A stretch of 64,000 nucleotides of DNA from Cellulomonas sp. (GCF_017744555.1 NZ_JAGIBD010000007.1:62001-126000), one strand, 5' to 3'; shown: positions 12,171-22,092, numbered from the stretch's first letter. Translations and numbers: made by a program. The notes: a model not told the origin generated them from the sequence alone.

Positions 12171-12203
12171 GCCCGGGCGGCCGGGGTCGCCGGCCGCCCG
12201 GGC
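12171..12203. promoter_or_regulatory. Strong hairpin between xfp and pta
   Basis: A perfect 13-bp inverted repeat (GCCCGGGCGGCCG / CGGCCGCCCGGGC) with a 7-base loop sits between the xfp stop and the pta start. No T-run follows on the minus strand, so it is more likely a partial terminator or an mRNA-stabilising element that sets the xfp:pta ratio than a full stop. Confidence 0.55.
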
Positions 12204-12214
12204 GTCGTGCGGTC

Positions 12215-14689
12215 TTACTCGTTGTCGCCGCCCGTCGAGAGCGTGGCGGCGACCTCGCCGGTGTCGGCGGCGTCGCCCGCGTCGGGCCACACCCAGTCGC
12301 GGACCTCCGGCAGGTCGTCGCCGTGCTCGCGCGTGTACTCGCGGGCCCGCAGGCGCGCGTCGACCATCTTCTGCCGGAGCCCCGCCTGCGCGGTGCCCAG
12401 GTGCGGGACCTGGTCGATGACGTCGATCACGAGGTGGAACCGGTCGAGGTCGTTGAGCATCACCATGTCGAAGGGCGTGGTGGTGGTGCCCTCCTCCTTG
12501 TACCCGCGCACGTGGATGTTGCTGTGGCCCGTGCGGCGGTAGGTGAGGCGGTGGATGAGCCACGGGTAGCCGTGGTAGGCGAACACCACGGGCTTGTCGG
12601 GCGTGAACAGGCCGTCGAACTGCCGGTCGGACAGGCCGTGCGGGTGCTCCCGCTCGTCCTGCAGCCGCATGAGGTCGACGACGTTGATGACGCGCACCTT
12701 GAGCTCCGGGAGCTCGCGCCGCAGGATGTCGGCGGCGGCGAGCACCTCGAGCGTCGGCACGTCGCCGGCGGCGGCGAGGACGACGTCGGGCTTCTCGCCG
12801 GGCACCTCCGTGCCCGCCCAGTCCCAGATGCCCAGGCCGCGCGTGCAGTGCGCGATGGCCTCGTCCATCGTGAGGAAGTTCGGCGCGGGCTGCTTGCCGG
12901 CGACGACCACGTTGACGTACTGACGGCTGCGCAGGCAGTGGTCGTACGTCGACAGGAGGGTGTTCGCGTCCGGCGGCAGGTACACCCGGACGACCTCGGC
13001 CTTCTTGTTCACCACGTGGTCGATGAACCCGGGGTCCTGGTGGCTGAACCCGTTGTGGTCCTGGCGCCACACGTGGCTCGACAGCAGGTAGTTCAGGCTC
13101 GCGACCGGCCGGCGCCACGGGATGTCGTTCGTGACCTTGAGCCACTTGGCGTGCTGGTTGAACATCGAGTCGATGATGTGGATGAACGCCTCGTAGCTCG
13201 TCAGCAGCCCGTGGCGGCCGGTGAGCAGGTAGCCCTCGAGCCAGCCCTGGCACTGGTGCTCGGACAGCATCTCCATCACACGGCCCGCGCGGGCCAGGTG
13301 CTCGTCGACGTCCGCGCCGTAGAACTCGGCGTTCCACTGCTTGTCCGTGACGTCGAACACGGCCTGCAGACGGTTCGACGCCGTCTCGTCGGGCCCGAAG
13401 ATCCGGAAGTTCTCCGGGTTCTGCCGGATGACGTCCGTGAGCCACTGGCCGAGGACGCGTGGCGCCTCGCTGATCGAGCCGCCGGGCGCGGGCACGTCGA
13501 CCGCGTAGTCGCGGAAGTCCGGCAGCCGCAGGTCCTTGAGGAGCAGGCCGCCGTTCGCGTGCGGGTTGTCGCTCATCCGCAGCGGACCGACCGGGTTGAT
13601 CGCCCGGACGTCGTCGTGCACGCGGCCGTTCTCGTCGAACAGTTCCTCGACCTTGTACGACTCGAGCCACTGGCGCAGTACGTCGAGGTGCTCCGGGGTG
13701 TCCCGCGCGTTCGCGAGCGGCACCTGGTGGGCGCGCCACGAGCCGGTCGTCTTCTTGCCGTCGATGGTCGCCGGGCCCGTCCAGCCCTTCGGCGTGCGGA
13801 ACACGATCATGGGCCACATCGGGCGCTGCTCGTCGCCCTCGCGCGCGCGGCGCTTGATCTCCGCGATCTCGTCGAGGACCTCGTCGAGCAGCGTCGCGAA
13901 CCGGCGGTGGATCTCGACGTGCGACTCGTCGTCGAACCCGGCGACGAACACGTGCGGCTTGTGCCCGTAGCCGACCATGAGGGAGTCGAGCTCCTCGTCG
14001 CTGATGCGTGCGAGGACCGTGGGGTTCGCGATCTTGTACCCGTTGAGGTGCAGGATCGGCAGCACGACGCCGTCGTGCTCCGGGTTGACGAACTTGTTCG
14101 AGTGCCAGCTCGTGGCCAGCGGGCCGGTCTCCGCCTCGCCGTCGCCGACGATCGCCGCGACGAGCAGGTCCGGGTTGTCGAACGCCGCGCCGTACGCGTG
14201 GGACAGCGCGTAGCCGAGCTCGCCGCCCTCGTGGATCGAGCCGGGCGTCTCGGGGGCCACGTGCGACGGGATGCCGCCCGGGAACGAGAACTGCCGGAAC
14301 AGCCGCCGCAGACCCTCCTCGTCCTCCGTCATGTCGGAGTAGACCTCGGAGTACGTGCCGTCGAGGTACGCGCTCGCGACGAGGCCGGGGCCGCCGTGGC
14401 CCGGGCCGATGATGTAGATCGTCGACTGCTGCCGCTCGGCGATCGCCCGGTTCAGGTGCGCGTACAGGAAGTTGAGGCCCGGCGTCGTGCCCCAGTGGCC
14501 GAGCAGGCGCGGCTTGACGTGGTCACGGGTCAGCGGCTCGCGCAGCAGAGGGTTGTCCAGCAGGTAGATCTGACCGACCGACAGGTAGTTCGCGGCGCGC
14601 CACCACTTGTCGATGCGCTCGAGCGTCTCGGTCTCGACCTCCCCACTTCCGGTGCGCCAGGCGGTGGACGCCGACGTCGTCGTGCTCAT
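12215..14689 (-). CDS. xfp: Xylulose-5-phosphate/fructose-6-phosphate phosphoketolase
   Basis: An 824-residue thiamine-diphosphate enzyme that cleaves xylulose-5-phosphate or fructose-6-phosphate with phosphate, giving acetyl phosphate and a triose or tetrose phosphate. Family motifs include [44 protein letters not shown] and the diphosphate/metal motif [16 protein letters not shown]. The length is standard. The start is ATG with GGGGAGC upstream, and the stop is TAA. It is the first gene of xfp-pta-ackA; together these bypass lower glycolysis and yield extra ATP with acetate. Bifunctional (Xu5P and F6P) activity is a family inference. Confidence 0.97.
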   Translation of the reverse strand: MSTTTSASTAWRTGSGEVETETLERIDKWWRAANYLSVGQIYLLDNPLLREPLTRDHVKPRLLGHWGTTPGLNFLYAHLNRAIAERQQSTIYIIGPGHGGPGLVASAYLDGTYSEVYSDMTEDEEGLRRLFRQFSFPGGIPSHVAPETPGSIHEGGELGYALSHAYGAAFDNPDLLVAAIVGDGEAETGPLATSWHSNKFVNPEHDGVVLPILHLNGYKIANPTVLARISDEELDSLMVGYGHKPHVFVAGFDDESHVEIHRRFATLLDEVLDEIAEIKRRAREGDEQRPMWPMIVFRTPKGWTGPATIDGKKTTGSWRAHQVPLANARDTPEHLDVLRQWLESYKVEELFDENGRVHDDVRAINPVGPLRMSDNPHANGGLLLKDLRLPDFRDYAVDVPAPGGSISEAPRVLGQWLTDVIRQNPENFRIFGPDETASNRLQAVFDVTDKQWNAEFYGADVDEHLARAGRVMEMLSEHQCQGWLEGYLLTGRHGLLTSYEAFIHIIDSMFNQHAKWLKVTNDIPWRRPVASLNYLLSSHVWRQDHNGFSHQDPGFIDHVVNKKAEVVRVYLPPDANTLLSTYDHCLRSRQYVNVVVAGKQPAPNFLTMDEAIAHCTRGLGIWDWAGTEVPGEKPDVVLAAAGDVPTLEVLAAADILRRELPELKVRVINVVDLMRLQDEREHPHGLSDRQFDGLFTPDKPVVFAYHGYPWLIHRLTYRRTGHSNIHVRGYKEEGTTTTPFDMVMLNDLDRFHLVIDVIDQVPHLGTAQAGLRQKMVDARLRAREYTREHGDDLPEVRDWVWPDAGDAADTGEVAATLSTGGDNE

Positions 14690-14775
14690 GCTTGCTCCCC
14701 GTGATCGTCCGAAGGTCCTCCGGCGACAGGGCCGCCGGTGCCGATGCCAGCCTTGCGTGGGACGGGGCCGCGACT

Positions 14776-14791
14776 CGGGACGTACGTCCCG
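14776..14791. promoter_or_regulatory. 16-bp palindrome matching the DevR/DosR dormancy-box core, upstream of xfp
   Basis: CGGGACGTACGTCCCG is perfectly palindromic and fits GGGAC-N4-GTCCC, the core of the dormancy box bound by DevR/DosR/OsdR response regulators in actinobacteria. It lies 87 bp upstream of the xfp ATG. A weak AAGGCT at 14749-14754 (minus strand) could be the -10, which would put the box near -41, a usual activator position. The rest of the 290-bp gap between xfp and the SURF1 gene shows only the SURF1 promoter. Confidence 0.6.
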
Positions 14792-14967
14792 GTAACCCCC
14801 TGCCAGTCACGTCGACGCCCACCAGTCATACAACCGCACTCGCGGCGCGGACGCACTGCTGTGGTCGATGCCACGCCGCCCGTCACCGCCGGTCCACGTG
14901 CAGGTCAGTGACCGTTCGCACGCGGTTGCCGGCGCCGCGGGCGACCGAGGTCGACGGTCCGCCGGGT

Positions 14968-14973
14968 TACCGT
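14968..14973 (+). promoter_or_regulatory. -10 box of a likely leaderless transcript (SURF1)
   Basis: TACCGT ends 6 bases before the GTG start of the SURF1 gene and no Shine-Dalgarno sequence is present, so transcription probably starts at or next to the start codon. Confidence 0.6.
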
Positions 14974-14979
14974 GGCGGC

Positions 14980-15816
14980 GTGACCGAGCCGCGCCCGCAG
15001 ACGACGCTGCTGCGCGCCGCCGTGCGCCCTCGGATGATCGTGCTGCTGGTCGTGTTCCTGGCGGCCGCGGCGGTGTGCGCCCGGCTCGGGGCGTGGCAGC
15101 TCGACCGGGCGCAGGTGCGGGGCGCGAAGGCGGAGGACCGGCACGTCGCCGAGCTCGTCGCCGCACCGCCCGTGCCGCTCGCCGACGTGCTCACGCCGCA
15201 GACGTCGTTCCGCGGCGACATGGTCAGCCGCAAGGTGGCGGTGACCGGCACGTACGACGCCGCCGGGCAAGTGCTCGTCGGCGACCGCGCGCACGACGGG
15301 GTCACCGGGTACCTCGTCGTGACGCCGCTGCGCGAGCCCGGGGGAGCGGTGCTGCCCGTGGTCCGCGGCTGGGTCGCGACGCCGTCCGACGCCGACGTGC
15401 CGCCTGCCGGCGACGTGGCGCTCGTCGGGTACCTGCAGGCGTCCGAGCAGGCCGGCGACGGCGTCCACCTCGGCGACGGGGCATCGTCCGCCGGCCGGGC
15501 CGACGCGGTCTCGTCCGCCGAGCTGCTCAACGTGTGGGGCGGCCCCATCTACACCGGGTACCTCGTCGTCGCGTCGTCCGACCCCGCGCAGTCCGGCGCC
15601 GTCGTGCTGCTCGACCCGCCGCGCAAGCCCGGCGCCGGGCTCAACCTGCAGAACCTCGCGTACGCGGCGCAGTGGTGGCTGTTCGGCGGGTTCGCGGTGC
15701 TGCTCTGGCTGCGGCTGGTGCGCGACGAGGCCGCGGGGGTCCGTCCGGGGCACCCCGGTGCCGAGCCCACGGCGGCCGGGCCGCCGACGCCGCCGCAGGC
15801 TCCCGCGTCGGCGTGA
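14980..15816 (+). CDS. SURF1 family cytochrome oxidase biogenesis protein
   Basis: A 278-residue membrane protein of the SURF1/Shy1 family, which helps assemble or insert haem into aa3-type cytochrome c oxidase. It has an N-terminal membrane helix (residues about 18-38) followed by LGAWQLDRAQ, an extracytoplasmic domain with VTGTYD, LVVTPLREP and VVRGWV, and a second helix near residues 225-245 preceded by NLQNLAYAAQWWLFGG. The tail is rich in Pro and Ala. The GTG start is chosen because protein similarity begins there and a -10 box lies just upstream. No other oxidase assembly gene is adjacent. Confidence 0.88.
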   Translation: MTEPRPQTTLLRAAVRPRMIVLLVVFLAAAAVCARLGAWQLDRAQVRGAKAEDRHVAELVAAPPVPLADVLTPQTSFRGDMVSRKVAVTGTYDAAGQVLVGDRAHDGVTGYLVVTPLREPGGAVLPVVRGWVATPSDADVPPAGDVALVGYLQASEQAGDGVHLGDGASSAGRADAVSSAELLNVWGGPIYTGYLVVASSDPAQSGAVVLLDPPRKPGAGLNLQNLAYAAQWWLFGGFAVLLWLRLVRDEAAGVRPGHPGAEPTAAGPPTPPQAPASA

Positions 15817-15907
15817 CGGCCGCGGCGGCTGACCGCGTGATCGTCCGTCGCTGGCTCGCCACGTGGCCTCCCGCGTCGTCGGCCGACTTCGGACGGTAGG
15901 CGGCCGC

Positions 15908-15929
15908 GCTCGCGCACCGGCGCGCGAGC
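15908..15929. terminator. Inverted repeat between convergent SURF1 and arfB genes
   Basis: GCTCGCGC and GCGCGAGC form an 8-bp stem with a 6-base loop in the 137-bp gap between two convergent genes. Placement suggests a bidirectional terminator; there is no T-run. Confidence 0.45.
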
Positions 15930-15953
15930 CCTCGGGTCGACGTGCGCGTCGCG

Positions 15954-16382
15954 TCAGCCGAGCGGTGGCCTGCGGCGCAGCTCCTTGACCGCCCGCCGCT
16001 GCTTCTCGCCGGCGGCCCGCCGCTCGCGCGACGCGCGGCTCGGTCGGGTCGCCCGGCGGGGCGGTCGTGGGGGAGTGAGCGCGTCGTCGAGCACGGCGAC
16101 GACCCGCGCGAGCGCGGCCTCCCGGTTGCGCAGCTGTGAGCGGTGCTCGGACGCGGCGACCGTGAGCACGTCACCCCGCAGCCGGCCCGCGAGCCGCCCC
16201 CGGACCCGCTCCTCCTGCTCCGGGACCGCCCACAGCACGGCGGTGAGGTCGACGGAGAGCTCGGCGCGCGAGTCCGCGGTGTTCACCGACTGGCCGCCCG
16301 GCCCGCTCGACCGGGAGAAACGCCACGAGAGGGCGTCGTCGGGAAGGACGACACCCCCTCGCAGCGTGATCGGGCCGGTCAT
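15954..16382 (-). CDS. arfB: Alternative ribosome-rescue factor ArfB (peptidyl-tRNA hydrolase, ICT1/YaeJ type)
   Basis: A 142-residue release-factor-like hydrolase that frees stalled ribosomes by hydrolysing peptidyl-tRNA. The catalytic GGQ lies in SRSSGPGGQSVNTADSRAEL near residues 29-31, and the C-terminal tail (about residues 100-142) is strongly basic (RASRERRAAGEKQRRAVKELRRRP), as needed to enter the empty mRNA channel. It has no codon-recognition domain, unlike RF1/RF2. It starts 1 base after the downstream half of the ABC exporter, so it is in that operon. Confidence 0.93.
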   Translation of the reverse strand: MTGPITLRGGVVLPDDALSWRFSRSSGPGGQSVNTADSRAELSVDLTAVLWAVPEQEERVRGRLAGRLRGDVLTVAASEHRSQLRNREAALARVVAVLDDALTPPRPPRRATRPSRASRERRAAGEKQRRAVKELRRRPPLG

Positions 16383-16383
16383 G

Positions 16384-18117
16384 TCACTCGTGCTGCCACG
16401 AGTGCCACAAGGCGGCGTAGTCGCCGCCGGCGGCCACGAGCTCGTCGTGCGGGCCGATCTCCGAGATCCGGCCCGAGTCGACGACCGCGACCCGGTCGGC
16501 GTCGTGCGCGGTGTGCAGCCGGTGCGCGATCGCGACGACCGTGCGGCCCGCCAGCACGGCCGACAGCGACTTCTCCAGGTGCCGGGCCGCGCGCGGGTCG
16601 AGCAGCGACGTCGCCTCGTCCAGCACGAGCGTGTGCGGGTCGAGCAGCACGAGCCGCGCGAGCGCGACCTGCTGGGCCTGCGCGGGTGTCAGCGCGGCGC
16701 CGCCGGACCCGACCTCGGTGGCCAGGCCGTCGGGCATCGCGGCGACCCAGTCCCACGCCTCGACGGCCCGCAGCGCGCGCTCCAGGTCGGCGTCGGTCGC
16801 GGTGTCGTCGGCGAGCCGCAGGTTGTCCGCGAGCGTCCCGACGAACACGTGGTGCTCCTGCGTGACGAGCGCGACGTGCCCGCGCAGGTCCTCGAGCGGC
16901 AGGTCGACGAGCGGCACGCCGCCGACGGTGACCGTCCCGCCGGTCGGCGGGTGGATGCCGGCGAGCATGCGGCCGAGCGTCGACTTGCCCGCACCCGACG
17001 GCCCGACGACCGCCAGCCGCTCGCCGTGCCGCAGGTCGAGGTCGATGGAGTGCAGCACGTCGTGCCCCTCGCGATACGCATACCGCAGGCCGCGCGCGCT
17101 GATGTCCTCGTCGGCCGGGGTGCCCCCGCGTGTCTCGCGGTCCTGGTCCACGAGCTGCACGCCGACGATGCGCGCGAGCGACGTCGCCGCGACCTGGATC
17201 TCGTCGATCCAGAAGATCAGCTCCCAGACGGGGCCGGTCACCTGGTACGTGTACATGACGATCGTCACGACCGCGCCGAGCGAGACGTAGCCGTTCGACG
17301 CCAGGTACCCGCCCCACAGCAGCACCGCGACGGGGGCGAGCACGAACGCGAGGTCGATGCCGGGGAACAGGACCGTGCGCAGCCGCAGCGTCTCCTTCTC
17401 GGCGAGGAACGCCTCGTGCAGGTCCGCGTTCACGCGGCGCAGCCGGCGCGGGCCGAGCCGCAGCGCGTCGACCGTGCGGGCGCCCTCGACCGACTCCGTG
17501 ATGGTGCCGTTGAGAGCGGCGTACGACGCCGACTCCCGCTGGTACGCGGGCGTCGCGCGCTTGAGGTACCAGCGGACGACGACGAGCATCCCGGGCACGC
17601 CGACGAACATCGCGAGCGCCACGAGCGGGGACATCAGCACGCTCGCGACCACCGTGAGCGTGATCGTGACGACTGCGACGATGACGCGGGGGACACCGAA
17701 ACGGACGGCGTGCTGCAGCCGGTTGACGTCGTTCGTCGTGCGCGCGACCAGGTCGCCCGTGCCGGCGCGCTCGACGGTGGACAGCGGCAGCGACGTGACG
17801 GTCTCGATGAACTCCTCGCGGAGCTGGGCGAACACCATCTCGCCGAACACCATCGACGACTTCTGTGCGAACCGGATGAGCACGGTCTGCGCGAGCACGG
17901 CGGCCACGCCGAACGCGATGAGCCGGTCGACGGCCGAGACGGTCGTGCCGTCGTTCACGGCGTCGACGAGCCGTCCGAGCAGCCACGGCCCGGCGAGACC
18001 CGCGACCGCGGCGAGCGTGTGCAGCGTCGCGATCCTCGTGAGCGGACGGCGGTGCGTGCGCAGCAGGTGGGCGGCGTACGCCCGCACGGCGGCCGAGTCG
18101 GCGATGGGGAGCTTCAC
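16384..18117 (-). CDS. ABC exporter half-transporter with intact Walker motifs and degenerate signature
   Basis: A 577-residue type IV ABC exporter subunit: six membrane helices (about 1-320) then an ATPase domain. Walker A is GPSGAGKST (about 370), Walker B is TLVLDEATS with the catalytic Glu, and the H-loop His is present (AIAHRLHTA). The signature sequence, normally LSGGQ, reads LTPAQ (within GGAALTPAQAQQ). The partner encoded just upstream has the reverse defects, so the pair should form a heterodimer with one working ATP site. The GTG start overlaps the partner's stop (GTGA). The substrate is unknown; drugs, lipids or peptides are typical for this family. Confidence 0.93.
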   Translation of the reverse strand: MKLPIADSAAVRAYAAHLLRTHRRPLTRIATLHTLAAVAGLAGPWLLGRLVDAVNDGTTVSAVDRLIAFGVAAVLAQTVLIRFAQKSSMVFGEMVFAQLREEFIETVTSLPLSTVERAGTGDLVARTTNDVNRLQHAVRFGVPRVIVAVVTITLTVVASVLMSPLVALAMFVGVPGMLVVVRWYLKRATPAYQRESASYAALNGTITESVEGARTVDALRLGPRRLRRVNADLHEAFLAEKETLRLRTVLFPGIDLAFVLAPVAVLLWGGYLASNGYVSLGAVVTIVMYTYQVTGPVWELIFWIDEIQVAATSLARIVGVQLVDQDRETRGGTPADEDISARGLRYAYREGHDVLHSIDLDLRHGERLAVVGPSGAGKSTLGRMLAGIHPPTGGTVTVGGVPLVDLPLEDLRGHVALVTQEHHVFVGTLADNLRLADDTATDADLERALRAVEAWDWVAAMPDGLATEVGSGGAALTPAQAQQVALARLVLLDPHTLVLDEATSLLDPRAARHLEKSLSAVLAGRTVVAIAHRLHTAHDADRVAVVDSGRISEIGPHDELVAAGGDYAALWHSWQHE

Positions 18118-19928
18118 GAGCGTCCTCCTCCCTGCGAGACGGTGTCCTGCCCCGAGAGCAGGTCGAGGTCGGCGGCGTCCTCGGCGGCCTCCTCGTCGAG
18201 GTGGCGGCCGACGACGCGCCGGTAGGCGTCGGCGGTGAGCGCACCGGCCGCGCCGGAGAGCAGCTCGTCGTGCGTGCCGCGCGCCACGAGCTGCCCGTCC
18301 TGCACGAACTGCACCTCGTCGACGTGGTCGAGCACGAGCGGCGACGCGGTGACGACGAGCGTCGACCGTCCGCGTCGGGCGTCCGCGAGCCGCGCCGCGA
18401 TCCGCGCCTCGGTGTGGGCGTCGACCGCGCTGGTCGGCTCGACGAGCACGAGGATCTCCGGGTCGAGCAGCAGCGCCCGGGCGAGCGCGACGCGCTGCCG
18501 CTGGCCGCCGGACAGCGACCGGCCCTTCTCGGGCAGCTCGCCCGCGAGCCCGTCGGGCACGGAGTCGAGCACGTCGTGCGCGTCGGCGAGCGCGACCGCG
18601 GCGAGCAGGCGGTCCTCGTCCTGGTCGCCGTGCACGTCGAGCTCCTCGGCGAGCACGCCCGAGAACAGGTGCGGCGTCGCCTCGGCGACCACGATCCGGC
18701 GGCGGACGTGGTCCTTGTCGATCTCCGCGAGCAGCACGTCGCCGAGCCGCACCGGCGTGTCCGCCTCGCCCTCGTCGTCGAACCGGCCGAGCCGGGTCGC
18801 GATGCGCGCGGACTCGTCCGGGTCGGCGCCGACGAGCGCGACCACGCGCCCGGGCTCGACCGTGACCCCGCTGGTCTCGTCGACGAGCGGCACCGCACCG
18901 GCCGGCGCCTCGGCCGTGGCCGGACGCGCACCCGTCGAGGGCACGACCTTGAGGACGTTGATGACCTTGCCGGCGCCGACGTGGGCGCGGGTCGCGGCCT
19001 GCAGCATCATCGTCGCGTTCTGCACGGGCCACGCGAGGAACGCGGCGTAGCCGTACGTCGCGACGAGCTGGCCGGGCGTGATCTCGCCCGCGAGCGCCAT
19101 GTGCGCGCCGAGCCAGATCAGGGCGGCGACGAACAGGCCGGGCAGCAGCACCTGCAGCGCGTCGAGCCACGACTGGGTGGTCGCGACGGCGACGCCTCGC
19201 CCGCGCACGACCTGGGACTGCTCGCGGTACCGGGCGTTGAACACGCCCTCGCCGCCGATGCCGCGCAGGATGCGCAGCCCGGAGACGGTGTCGGAGCCGA
19301 GCGTGGTCAGGCGCCCCGACGCCTCGCGCTGCGCGACCTGCCGGCGCTGCAGCGGCTTGACGAGCAGGCCGAGCGCGACCGCGACGGTCGGCAGGCCGAG
19401 GAGCACGACGAGGCCGAGCGTGACGGACAGCCGCAGCATGACGACGGCGGCGACGCCGTACGCGACGATGCTCCCGATGAACCGGGCGGCAACCGCGTAG
19501 ACCTCGCCGATGCGCAACGCGTCGTTCGCGACGGCCGAGACGACCTCGCCCGTGGGCAGCTCGGCGGTGATCGCGTGGCCGGACCGCGACACGGTCCGCC
19601 CGACGAGCTGGGAGGACGTGAACGCGGCGCGCAGCCAGTTCGCGATGTCGTAGCGGTGGCCGATCGCGGACGCGGTGGCGCTCACCACGCCGAGCACGCC
19701 GAGGGCGCCGGCGGCGCGCCACAGGTCGGGGCCGAAGCCGTGCGCGAGCCCGCCGTCGATCGCCCGCCCGGTCAGCGCGGGCAGGGTCGCCTGGCACGCG
19801 AACATGACGATGCCCAGCCCGACGGCGACGAGGAGGATGCCCCACTGCCGGCGGGCCAGCCACCACAGGAGCGCGACCGGGCCGGTGAGCGGCGGCGTGC
19901 CGGGGTCGTCGAGGGGGAGGGAGCGCAC
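18114..19928 (-). CDS. ABC exporter half-transporter with degenerate Walker motifs and intact signature
   Basis: A 604-residue ABC exporter subunit with six membrane helices (about 25-330) and an ATPase domain. Its Walker A region reads [11 protein letters not shown] (about 364-374), lacking the invariant Lys-Ser/Thr; Walker B reads ILVLVEPTS, with Val replacing the Asp; and the H-loop His is replaced by Ser (VTASPLVL). [12 protein letters not shown] (about 471) is intact. It should therefore bind ATP poorly itself but complete the active site of its partner. The GTG start at 19928 is preferred because TAACGT lies 8 bases upstream without a ribosome binding site; in-frame codons further upstream are possible. 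The reading frame is undamaged, so this is not a pseudogene. Confidence 0.9.
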   Translation of the reverse strand: MRSLPLDDPGTPPLTGPVALLWWLARRQWGILLVAVGLGIVMFACQATLPALTGRAIDGGLAHGFGPDLWRAAGALGVLGVVSATASAIGHRYDIANWLRAAFTSSQLVGRTVSRSGHAITAELPTGEVVSAVANDALRIGEVYAVAARFIGSIVAYGVAAVVMLRLSVTLGLVVLLGLPTVAVALGLLVKPLQRRQVAQREASGRLTTLGSDTVSGLRILRGIGGEGVFNARYREQSQVVRGRGVAVATTQSWLDALQVLLPGLFVAALIWLGAHMALAGEITPGQLVATYGYAAFLAWPVQNATMMLQAATRAHVGAGKVINVLKVVPSTGARPATAEAPAGAVPLVDETSGVTVEPGRVVALVGADPDESARIATRLGRFDDEGEADTPVRLGDVLLAEIDKDHVRRRIVVAEATPHLFSGVLAEELDVHGDQDEDRLLAAVALADAHDVLDSVPDGLAGELPEKGRSLSGGQRQRVALARALLLDPEILVLVEPTSAVDAHTEARIAARLADARRGRSTLVVTASPLVLDHVDEVQFVQDGQLVARGTHDELLSGAAGALTADAYRRVVGRHLDEEAAEDAADLDLLSGQDTVSQGGGRS

Positions 19929-19936
19929 GAGCGTCA

Positions 19937-19942
19937 ACGTTA
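19937..19942 (-). promoter_or_regulatory. -10 box of a likely leaderless transcript (ABC exporter operon)
   Basis: TAACGT on the minus strand lies 8 bases before the GTG start of the first ABC subunit. It is divergent from the guaA promoter in a 122-bp gap. Confidence 0.5.
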
Positions 19943-20038
19943 CGGGGCGGTACCGACAGGCCAGCAATCGTTTTCGGGCGCCTCTTGGCACACCGGCCGA
20001 AGAGCGGACGCCGTGCCGGAGAGCACCGCTCGCCCGAC

Positions 20039-20044
20039 TACCCT
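20039..20044 (+). promoter_or_regulatory. -10 box of a likely leaderless transcript (guaA)
   Basis: TACCCT ends 6 bases before the guaA GTG, with no Shine-Dalgarno sequence between. Confidence 0.6.
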
Positions 20045-20050
20045 GTGGGG

Positions 20051-21652
20051 GTGACGCAGACGCCTGAGCACACCGCCGACGCCGCCCCCGCGAACCACCG
20101 CCCCGTCCTCGTCGTCGACTTCGGTGCGCAGTACGCGCAGCTGATCGCCCGGCGCGTGCGCGAGGCCAACGTCTACTCCGAGATCGTCCCGCACACGGCG
20201 TCCGTCGCCGACCTGCTGGCCAAGGACCCCGCCGCGATCATCCTGTCGGGCGGGCCGTCGTCCGTGTACGCCGCCGGTGCGCCGTTCGTCGACCCGGCGC
20301 TGTTCGAGGCCGGCGTGCCGGTGCTCGGCATCTGCTACGGCTTCCAGGCGATGGCGCAGGCGCTCGGCGGCACGGTCGCGCAGACCGGCCAGCGCGAGTA
20401 CGGCGGCACGTCCGTCGACATCACCGACGCCGGAACCGTGCTGGCGGGCAGCCCCGAGCAGCAGACCGTCTGGATGAGCCACGGCGACGCCGTGCACGCC
20501 GCACCCGCCGGGTTCGACGTGCTCGCGACGTCGGCGGGCAGCCCCGTCGCCGCGTTCGAGGACCGCAGCCGCCGCCTGTTCGGCGTGCAGTGGCACCCCG
20601 AGGTGAAGCACTCGCCGCTCGGCCAGAAGGCGCTCGAGAACTTCCTCTACGAGGGCGCGGGCCTCGCGCCCGACTGGAACCCCGGCAACGTCGTCGCCGA
20701 GCAGGTGGCCCGCATCCGGGCCCAGGTCGGCGACGCGCGCGTGATCTGCGGGCTGTCCGGCGGCGTCGACTCGTCGGTCGCTGCGGCGCTCGTGCAGAAG
20801 GCCGTCGGCGACCAGCTGACCTGCGTGTTCGTCGACCACGGTCTGCTGCGGTCGGGCGAGGCCGAGCAGGTCGAGAAGGACTTCGTCGCCGCGACGGGCG
20901 TGCAGCTCAAGGTCGTCGACGCGCGCGAGCGGTTCCTGCACGCGCTCGCGGGCCACACGGACCCGGAGACCAAGCGCAAGATCATCGGCCGCGAGTTCAT
21001 CCGCGTGTTCGAGGACGCGGCGCGCGAGGTCGTGGCGGACGCGGGCGACCACGGCGCCGAGGTCAAGTTCCTCGTGCAGGGCACGCTGTACCCCGACGTC
21101 GTCGAGTCGGGCGGCGGCGAGGGCGCGGCGAACATCAAGTCGCACCACAACGTCGGCGGCCTGCCCGACGACCTGCAGTTCGAGCTCGTCGAGCCGCTGC
21201 GCACCCTGTTCAAGGACGAGGTGCGGGCCGTCGGCCTCGAGCTCGGCGTGCCCGAGGCGATCGTATGGCGTCAGCCGTTCCCGGGCCCCGGCCTCGGCAT
21301 CCGGATCATCGGCGAGGTCACGCAGGAGCGGCTCGACGTGCTCCGCGCAGCCGACGTCATCGCGCGCGAGGAGCTGACGAAGGCCGGCCTCGACCGCGAC
21401 ATCTGGCAGTGCCCCGTCGTGCTGCTCGCGGACGTCCGCTCGGTCGGCGTGCAGGGCGACGGCCGCACGTACGGCCACCCGGTCGTGCTGCGACCCGTGT
21501 CGTCCGAGGACGCCATGACGGCCGACTGGACCCGGCTGCCGTACGACGTGCTGGCGACGATCTCGACACGCATCACCAACGAGGTGCCCGAGGTCAACCG
21601 GGTGGTCCTCGACGTCACGAGCAAGCCGCCGGGCACCATCGAGTGGGAGTGA
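20051..21652 (+). CDS. guaA: GMP synthase (glutamine-hydrolysing)
   Basis: A 533-residue enzyme converting XMP, glutamine and ATP to GMP. The N-terminal class I amidotransferase carries the nucleophile Cys95 in LGICYGFQA and WHPEVKHS with its His/Glu. The middle ATP pyrophosphatase domain has the PP-loop [12 protein letters not shown], and the C-terminal dimerisation domain ends in [10 protein letters not shown], which is diagnostic. The GTG start follows a TANNNT box by 6 bases. A small DUF3817 membrane protein gene follows 32 bp later and is probably co-transcribed. Confidence 0.97.
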   Translation: MTQTPEHTADAAPANHRPVLVVDFGAQYAQLIARRVREANVYSEIVPHTASVADLLAKDPAAIILSGGPSSVYAAGAPFVDPALFEAGVPVLGICYGFQAMAQALGGTVAQTGQREYGGTSVDITDAGTVLAGSPEQQTVWMSHGDAVHAAPAGFDVLATSAGSPVAAFEDRSRRLFGVQWHPEVKHSPLGQKALENFLYEGAGLAPDWNPGNVVAEQVARIRAQVGDARVICGLSGGVDSSVAAALVQKAVGDQLTCVFVDHGLLRSGEAEQVEKDFVAATGVQLKVVDARERFLHALAGHTDPETKRKIIGREFIRVFEDAAREVVADAGDHGAEVKFLVQGTLYPDVVESGGGEGAANIKSHHNVGGLPDDLQFELVEPLRTLFKDEVRAVGLELGVPEAIVWRQPFPGPGLGIRIIGEVTQERLDVLRAADVIAREELTKAGLDRDIWQCPVVLLADVRSVGVQGDGRTYGHPVVLRPVSSEDAMTADWTRLPYDVLATISTRITNEVPEVNRVVLDVTSKPPGTIEWE

Positions 21653-21684
21653 CGGAGCACGGACGCAGCGACGAGAGGACACCA

Positions 21685-22092
21685 GTGACCGAGACACCCA
21701 CCAGCGGGCCGGCGGGCGACGTGACCGTCGACCCGTGGGTCCGCCGTGCCCGCGGGGCGCTCACGCGCTACCGGGTCATGGCCTGGATCACCGGCACCAT
21801 GCTGCTGCTGCTCTGCCTGGAGATCGTGCTCAAGTACGTGCTTCAGGTGAACGGCGTCGACGCCGAGGGCCACGCCAAGCCCGTCATCGGGGCGTGGGTC
21901 GCGTTCGCGCACGGGTGGATCTACGTCGTGTACCTCGTCACCGTCGTCGACCTGTGGTCCACGATGCGCTGGCGTCTGGGCCGGCTCGCGTCGCTCGCCG
22001 CCGCCGGTGTGGTGCCGGTGATGTCGTTCGTGCTCGAACGCCGGGTCCACCGGCAGACCCTCGCGGCGATCGAGGACGCGGCCGCCCGGTGA
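21685..22092 (+). CDS. DUF3817 small membrane protein
   Basis: A 135-residue integral membrane protein with about three helices (residues 33-52, 72-95, 103-117). The pattern TGTMLLLLCLE, then AHGWIYVVYLVTVVDLW and RRLxSL-type packing, matches DUF3817, commonly found beside guaA in actinobacteria. The GTG start has AGAGGA upstream. Its function is unknown. Confidence 0.85.
   Translation: MTETPTSGPAGDVTVDPWVRRARGALTRYRVMAWITGTMLLLLCLEIVLKYVLQVNGVDAEGHAKPVIGAWVAFAHGWIYVVYLVTVVDLWSTMRWRLGRLASLAAAGVVPVMSFVLERRVHRQTLAAIEDAAAR

Noticed and set aside
10032..13817. A 1261-codon frame that would fuse an extra N-terminal part to Pta
   Set aside because: The upstream part is the xfp gene in another frame; Pta similarity begins at the GTG at 12137, which has a ribosome binding site.
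18114..19928. Pseudogene status for the ABC subunit with missing Walker residues
   Set aside because: The frame is intact, LSGGQ and membrane helices are conserved, and the partner has matching opposite defects, so it looks selected rather than decayed.
16384..19928. CydDC, the exporter needed for cytochrome bd assembly
   Set aside because: It is 9 kb away, associated with arfB, and nothing in its sequence marks it as CydDC; the link would rest only on both being heterodimeric exporters.
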